Shown piece after piece: positions 7,339 through 10,888 of a DNA stretch of 10,888 bases (positions are counted from its first letter, which is position 1; each line of letters opens with the position of its first letter). A program made the position numbers and the translations under genes. The stretch comes from Phycisphaerae bacterium. GTDB lineage: Bacteria > Planctomycetota > Phycisphaerae > Phycisphaerales > SM1A02. The notes below the pieces were generated by a model that did not search any database, was not told the origin of the DNA, and saw only the letters and a list, made by a program, of their open reading frames with translations. Location of the stretch: the NCBI GenBank assembly GCA_002684755.1, contig NYVS01000061.1:24097-34984 (forward strand). The letters are read 5' to 3'.

Positions 7339-7382
7339 GCGACGAACGGACGGCGACGCGTGCGACGCCGACCGTTCGCCGC
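7339..7382. terminator. Bidirectional stem-loop terminator between converging genes
   Basis: Two 21-base arms (7339-7359 and 7362-7382) pair at 18 of 21 positions. The mismatches are at 7342/7379, 7350/7371 and 7356/7365. The stem is almost entirely G-C, with a minimal loop around 7359-7362. It starts 1 base after the polX stop and ends 9 bases before the stop of the LpoB-type gene, so it takes up most of the 54-bp convergent gap. Neither side has a T-run, so it would act as a strong roadblock hairpin or with Rho rather than as a textbook intrinsic terminator. It may also protect both 3' ends. Confidence 0.7.
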
Positions 7383-7391
7383 GTGGCGGCG

Positions 7392-7976
7392 TCATCCCTT
7401 CGAGTTCTTCGCGTTCCGGGTCCCCTGCTTGGTGACCTCGGCCTCGCCGCTCCACGCGTCGAGGCTCTGCGCGGTGTTCACGAGGTTGAGCTGGAAGACG
7501 AAGCTGGACTGCTTGGTGGAGCCCGCGGACGTCCGGATCTCGAGGATCTTGCCGTTGATCACGAAGTAGGGAAGCCGCGGGGCGTCGTCGCCCGCCTTGA
7601 AGTCCTCGTAGTCGGCGACCTCGTTCGCCCGGGCGTCGCTGCTGGCGAACGCCACCTTGCCGGACTGCTGCAACGCGATCTTGATCTTCTGGGTGAGCAG
7701 GTCGGTGTCGATCCGCTGGGTGGTGTCGTTGATCACCCGGGTGACCTCGACCCGGGCGGGCTTGACCGGCGCGGTGTCGAGTGCGCCACTGGCGAAGAGC
7801 TGCTGGAGGACCTGGTCGGCGGCGTTCGACCAGTCCTGGACGTCGATCTGGTCGATCGAGACGATCTTGTCGCGATCATCCGTGACCACCCGGGCGTTCT
7901 GCTGGCAGCCGACGCCGCCGAAGGCGCCGATGGCGAGGGCGATGACGAGCGAGGAACTGGAGAGGACGTGATTCAT
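7392..7976 (-). CDS. LpoB-type lipoprotein (putative penicillin-binding protein activator, COG3417)
   Basis: LpoB of E. coli is an outer-membrane lipoprotein that reaches through the periplasm to stimulate the peptidoglycan synthase PBP1b. This 194-residue protein has a signal peptide with a lipobox (G-V-G-C, Cys24). The family core includes ARVEVTRVINDTTQRIDTDL (74-93, matching the 'xNxTxxxIDTDLLTxKIxxAL' pattern), SGKVAF (105-110), YFVINGKILEI (137-147), a KQSSFVFQLNLVN strand (155-167) and WSGEAEVTKQG (175-185). These are the hallmark strands of COG3417. The linker after Cys24 is short, unlike the long flexible linker of enterobacterial LpoB. The start is ATG with GGAG 6 bases upstream. 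It is the last gene of a four-gene operon, 19 bp after the YcfL-type gene. Family membership is fairly sure. The actual partner in this organism is unknown. Confidence 0.85.
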   Translation of the reverse strand: MNHVLSSSSLVIALAIGAFGGVGCQQNARVVTDDRDKIVSIDQIDVQDWSNAADQVLQQLFASGALDTAPVKPARVEVTRVINDTTQRIDTDLLTQKIKIALQQSGKVAFASSDARANEVADYEDFKAGDDAPRLPYFVINGKILEIRTSAGSTKQSSFVFQLNLVNTAQSLDAWSGEAEVTKQGTRNAKNSKG

Positions 7977-7995
7977 GGTTGGCTCCGAAGCCGGT

Positions 7996-8373
7996 TCAGT
8001 CGGCGTTGGTGAGAGTCAGGCGGAAATCGGCGGCGCGGGGATCGGTCGCGGTGGCGGTGATCGTGACGAACGCGCCGGCGGGCACCTGTTCCTGACGGAA
8101 TCCGGTGGTCGGTCCGAAGAGCATCCGGCCTTCGGCGTCGAGGAACTCGAACTTGTAGTCGAAACGGGTGTCGAACGGCAGGGGGTTCTCCACCTCGACG
8201 TCGATTCGCAGCAGATCGTCGCTCACCGCCGTCTCCCGGACCACGCGAATGTCCGCATGGGTCGACAGCCAGCCGTCCTTTCGGATCCGCTGGTTCGAGG
8301 TGACGGTGTTCGCGTAGCACCCGCAGAGCATCAGGACCGCGAGGACGGTCAGCAGGCGTGGCGTGGATTTCAT
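7996..8373 (-). CDS. YcfL-type lipoprotein (DUF1425)
   Basis: This is a 125-residue lipoprotein with signal peptide MKSTPRLLTVLAVLMLCGC (lipobox L-C-G-C, Cys19). After the anchor it forms a single all-beta domain that resembles the YcfL/DUF1425 family (COG5633): LRIDVEVENPLPFDTRFDYK (56-75), FEFLDAEGRML (76-86) and a final VTITATATDPRAADFRLTL (about 103-121). That pattern suggests an immunoglobulin-like sandwich. YcfL has no settled biochemical role. In E. coli its gene lies directly beside lpoB, and the same pairing is seen here, which supports both assignments. The ATG overlaps the stop of the upstream gene (ATGA at 8373-8370), with AAAGGA 8 bases upstream inside that gene, so translation should be coupled. 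LpoB-like follows after 19 bp. Confidence 0.8.
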   Translation of the reverse strand: MKSTPRLLTVLAVLMLCGCYANTVTSNQRIRKDGWLSTHADIRVVRETAVSDDLLRIDVEVENPLPFDTRFDYKFEFLDAEGRMLFGPTTGFRQEQVPAGAFVTITATATDPRAADFRLTLTNAD

Positions 8374-9845
8374 CGGAAGGATCCTTTCAACGGAGGAACG
8401 GGGGCGATGGGATGGCCGGCCGCGAGCGACGCGGGCTCGCCCGTGAGTCTGAAGGAATGGGTGATGGCGGGACCACCGGCGCGAACGCTTCGAACCACGA
8501 CCATGGCGTCGCGATCCGCGGGGACGTCGACTTCGTGGGTGCCCGCCTCACCGTCGATCACGACCCGCCCGTCGGCGGGCGTCGGGATTCTCGCCACGGC
8601 GTAGTACCGGGGCAGTGTGCGCCAGGTTCGAAGGTCCGCGATGGTCGTGGCGTATCCGTACACGTTGGTCGCCACCATCGTGGCCAGCAGCGCCCAGCCG
8701 TTGTCGCTCTGTTTCGCGGCGAGGTTCGCCGCGAGCGAGGCGGCGGCCTTCGCGACCGCCGAGGCGATCGCCCGGCCGGTGATCAGCGGCAGCTGGGCCT
8801 GGAACTCGTGGGCGACGACGCTGCCCATGTCGCAGACCACCGCGGTGTCCGCCGTCGCGTCGCCGCCGCGAATCCGGACGCCGGTGGCCGCCCCATCGAC
8901 CTGCACGAGTTTCGGCAGGGCGATGCCGATGAACGGCATCTCCGGAATGAACGCGGGGATTCGGAAGGAGACCTCCTCGCGGCGGGGCGCGAAGCCGCTC
9001 TCGAGCACCACCCACGTCTGGGGGGAACGGACGCCGGACTCGATGAAGGCGAGATCCGAGTCGACCGCGGCGTTGTCGCCGAGGGTCCCCCGCACCCGCC
9101 GAAGGAGATCGATCGATCGATTCCGATCGCCCGCGCCGCCGCCGTCGACGTGGAGCAGCACCGCGGTGAGCCAGTCCGTGAAGGGGTTGGTCCACCCCGC
9201 ATAAGGCTTGAAACGAGCCTCGAGATCCCCGTAGGCGGCATCGAAGCCCGATTGGAAATCCGGGTCCTCGCGGATCCGGGCGAGATCGTCGTGCTCCTGC
9301 TCCATCTGCGACCGGGCCGCCTCGATCTGATCCGCGAATCTGGCTTCCGCGTCCTCCTGCGCGAACTGAGCCCGCTTGAGTTCGACCCGCGCCGAGTCCG
9401 GATCGCCCGACGCGAGGGCATCGAGGGCTCGAAGCGTCGCGCACATCACGCGGTCGTACGACGTCCCGACGTAGTCGAGCGCGCGTTCGTTCACCGCGAC
9501 CGCGGCGAGCGTGTCGACGAAGGTCGGCGACCCGGGGTCCGCGGTCCGCTTCATCGTGTCCCAGGCCCGGCCGAGCGTCGCGTCGCTCGCCTCGTGGCGA
9601 CCGGCGATCCGCTGGACGGTTCCCAGTTCGAGCGCGTCGATGATCTCGTTGCGATCGGTGTCGTCACCCGCCACCCGCGCCGCCGACTCCACCGCGGCAT
9701 CCCACCGCCCGGCCTCGAGATCCGCGAGGTAGCCGCTGGCGCGATCGTTGTGATTCGCGCAGCCGGCGAAGCCGCCGAACGCGGCGATCACCGCGAATCG
9801 GACGCTCGCGTCGCGAATCCGTCGTGTCGATCGGCCTCGACTCAC
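8370..9845 (-). CDS. COG3014-type lipoprotein of unknown function
   Basis: This is a 491-residue secreted lipoprotein. It has a basic N-terminus (MSRGRSTRRIRD), a hydrophobic segment and a lipobox F-A-G-C (Cys29). The N-terminal half is helical and TPR-like, including YDRVMCATLRALDALASGDP (130-149) followed by SARVELKRA. A charged, Glu/Gln-rich helix follows at about 160-190. The C-terminal half has WVVLESGFAPRREEVSFRIP (278-297), an Ala-rich helix (368-387) and DLRTWRTLPRYYAVARIP (414-431). This order matches the uncharacterised COG3014 family as I remember it, which often lies with lpoB and ycfL homologues. The GTG start at 9845 is chosen because it forms a 4-base GTGA overlap with the upstream stop and puts the signal peptide at the N-terminus. 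An in-frame GTG at 9869 would add 8 residues. It ends in an ATGA overlap with the YcfL-type gene. The function is unknown. Confidence 0.8.
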   Translation of the reverse strand: MSRGRSTRRIRDASVRFAVIAAFGGFAGCANHNDRASGYLADLEAGRWDAAVESAARVAGDDTDRNEIIDALELGTVQRIAGRHEASDATLGRAWDTMKRTADPGSPTFVDTLAAVAVNERALDYVGTSYDRVMCATLRALDALASGDPDSARVELKRAQFAQEDAEARFADQIEAARSQMEQEHDDLARIREDPDFQSGFDAAYGDLEARFKPYAGWTNPFTDWLTAVLLHVDGGGAGDRNRSIDLLRRVRGTLGDNAAVDSDLAFIESGVRSPQTWVVLESGFAPRREEVSFRIPAFIPEMPFIGIALPKLVQVDGAATGVRIRGGDATADTAVVCDMGSVVAHEFQAQLPLITGRAIASAVAKAAASLAANLAAKQSDNGWALLATMVATNVYGYATTIADLRTWRTLPRYYAVARIPTPADGRVVIDGEAGTHEVDVPADRDAMVVVRSVRAGGPAITHSFRLTGEPASLAAGHPIAPVPPLKGSFR

Positions 9846-10888
9846 CAGCGGTTCCAGAAGGAGTTCCACTGCTCGATCACCGGCGCCTGGTCCGTGTCGA
9901 CCCGGATCGATTCGTCACGTCGCTGGTCGATCCGGAATCCGCTCTGTCGCAGGAACTGGGCGAAACCGCGGATCCGCGCGACCTCGGCCGCGGTGAGTGC
10001 GGCGTCCCGCTTCAATCCCTCGAAGATCGTGGCGTTCTCGACCCATCGCCGTCGCTCCTCGTCGTCGAGCCGGAGCCCGACCGAGATCCGCTGCGGGGCC
10101 GATTCGGTCCCCTGCAGGACCATGATGGAACGACTCCACGCTTCGGCCCCGTTCCGGGTGATGGTCATGCGATGCGGACCGCGTTCCGCCGCGATCCCGC
10201 AAGGGGTCGTGCAGACGACGAAGCCGTCCAGCGCGACCTCCGCGCCACCCACCAGGACCGGAAGATCGGTTCCCGTGATCCGCCAGCCGTCGTCGCCGTC
10301 CGGGACGATCTCGGGAACGCTGAGTCCCTCGATGATGACGTCGACCTTGAGGAAGCCGAGGTCGGGCCCCGCGGCGTCGCCGCCGCCGAACATCTCGCCC
10401 GCGTCCGCACGCAACTGGCTCGCGATGGTCCGGGATGCTTCGGTGTACAGCCGGCCCGCGAGGTCCTCGTCGACTTCGACCCGCGCGGCACCGCCCCCGT
10501 CGGACGCCATCGAGCCCGCGCGAACGGTGAAGTAGTCCCCCGCCTCGGCGGCCCCGGTCCCGCTCGAAAGCAGTCGCCAGCCACCGCGGAGCACCGTCTC
10601 CCGCATGCTGGTTCGCTGGCCGTTGACCTCGACGCGGCGAATCTGCTGATCCATGGTCGCGAGGTCGACCAGCATCACCGAACGCGCTCCCACCGCCGCG
10701 GCGATGCGGACGATGGAGGCGTCGGATTCGATCGCGGCGTCGGCCTCGCCGGGCCGGATCGATTCGACCAGATCCGCGGGTCGGACCGCCGCCACGCCTT
10801 CCGCGGCGAGGGCGCCGCCGATGTTGGCGGCGAGGGCCGTCGCGGTGTTCGCAGGCAGTCCCTCGACGTCCCCGCGCACCACGATCGC
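9842..10888 (-). CDS. PEGA-domain envelope protein, 5' end missing
   Basis: This reading frame is open to the right edge of the window, so the true start and any signal peptide lie outside; 348 codons are visible, plus a stop. Residues are counted from a GTG at 10882. The N-terminal part is alpha/beta (LPANTATALAANIGGALAAE at 9-28, then IVRIAAAVGARSVMLVDL at 57-74). It resembles the nucleotide-like fold of LpoB, CsgG and TolB N-domains only loosely. At about 217-275 lies a PEGA-like module with VLVGGAEVALDGFVVCTTPC (219-238), GPHRMTITRNG and RSIMVLQG. A helical, charged tail ends in SFWNRW. PEGA domains are small extracytoplasmic beta modules linked to the cell surface. It is the most upstream visible gene of the lipoprotein operon and shares a GTGA overlap with the next gene. 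No enzymatic motif was found. Confidence 0.72.
   Translation of the reverse strand, partial: AIVVRGDVEGLPANTATALAANIGGALAAEGVAAVRPADLVESIRPGEADAAIESDASIVRIAAAVGARSVMLVDLATMDQQIRRVEVNGQRTSMRETVLRGGWRLLSSGTGAAEAGDYFTVRAGSMASDGGGAARVEVDEDLAGRLYTEASRTIASQLRADAGEMFGGGDAAGPDLGFLKVDVIIEGLSVPEIVPDGDDGWRITGTDLPVLVGGAEVALDGFVVCTTPCGIAAERGPHRMTITRNGAEAWSRSIMVLQGTESAPQRISVGLRLDDEERRRWVENATIFEGLKRDAALTAAEVARIRGFAQFLRQSGFRIDQRRDESIRVDTDQAPVIEQWNSFWNRW

Noticed and set aside
8377..8386. 10-bp perfect palindrome AAGGATCCTT before the YcfL-type start
   Set aside because: It is short and coincides with the ribosome binding site and the last codons of the upstream gene. There is no reason to call it an operator.
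9107..9135. Tandem ATCG run that looked like a microsatellite or a set of GATC sites
   Set aside because: It is only a few units long, lies within the COG3014-type gene and encodes an ordinary RNRSIDLLRR stretch. Codon use explains it.
8358..10535. Open frame of 725 codons on the + strand, opposite the lipoprotein operon
   Set aside because: Its translation is low-complexity (Arg, Gly, Asp and Glu rich) without any recognisable domain. The opposite strand encodes proteins with signal peptides and family motifs. Long antisense frames are expected at this GC content.
1..10888. Mobile elements, CRISPR arrays, tRNA or rRNA genes, toxin-antitoxin or defence systems
   Set aside because: I looked for direct repeats with regular spacing, transposase or integrase motifs, tRNA-like cloverleafs and small paired toxin-antitoxin frames. 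I found none that I could support.

Overview
The window comes from a GC-rich bacterial chromosome with densely packed genes. Everything in it is housekeeping or cell-envelope material. I see no phage, insertion sequence, CRISPR array, tRNA or rRNA. The organism is probably a member of the Planctomycetota, perhaps the Phycisphaerae. That is an inference from base composition, from the enlarged type of prepilin peptidase, and from the four-gene lipoprotein operon; no 16S or ribosomal protein gene is present to prove it.

Layout. (1) Positions 1-3400 are read leftwards: xseA and xseB (exonuclease VII large and small subunits), then a prepilin peptidase, then, after a 146-bp gap with stem-loops, the start of a coiled-coil lipoprotein that runs off the left edge. 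(2) A short divergent region near 3401-3444 separates xseA from recG. It holds a perfect 6+3+6 inverted repeat. (3) Positions 3445-7337 are read rightwards: recG (branch-migrating helicase) and, 26 bp later, polX (family X DNA polymerase with a PHP exonuclease domain). (4) A long GC-rich stem-loop at 7339-7382 fills most of the space between two converging genes and probably terminates both transcripts. (5) Positions 7392-10888 are read leftwards and form a tight four-gene operon: a PEGA-domain envelope protein (5' end missing), a COG3014-type lipoprotein, a YcfL-type (DUF1425) lipoprotein and an LpoB-type lipoprotein. The first two junctions are 4-base stop/start overlaps (GTGA and ATGA); the third gap is 19 bp.

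How the genes work together. xseAB, recG and polX form a divergent DNA-repair cluster covering single-strand trimming, fork and Holliday-junction remodelling, and gap filling with proofreading or end cleaning. The right-hand operon looks like an envelope module. In Escherichia coli, ycfL is the neighbour of lpoB, whose product activates the peptidoglycan synthase PBP1b. Here the pair is linked to a large uncharacterised lipoprotein and a PEGA protein. This is the best candidate in the window for an under-described system: a putative outer-membrane lipoprotein complex acting on cell-wall synthesis in a lineage once thought to lack peptidoglycan.
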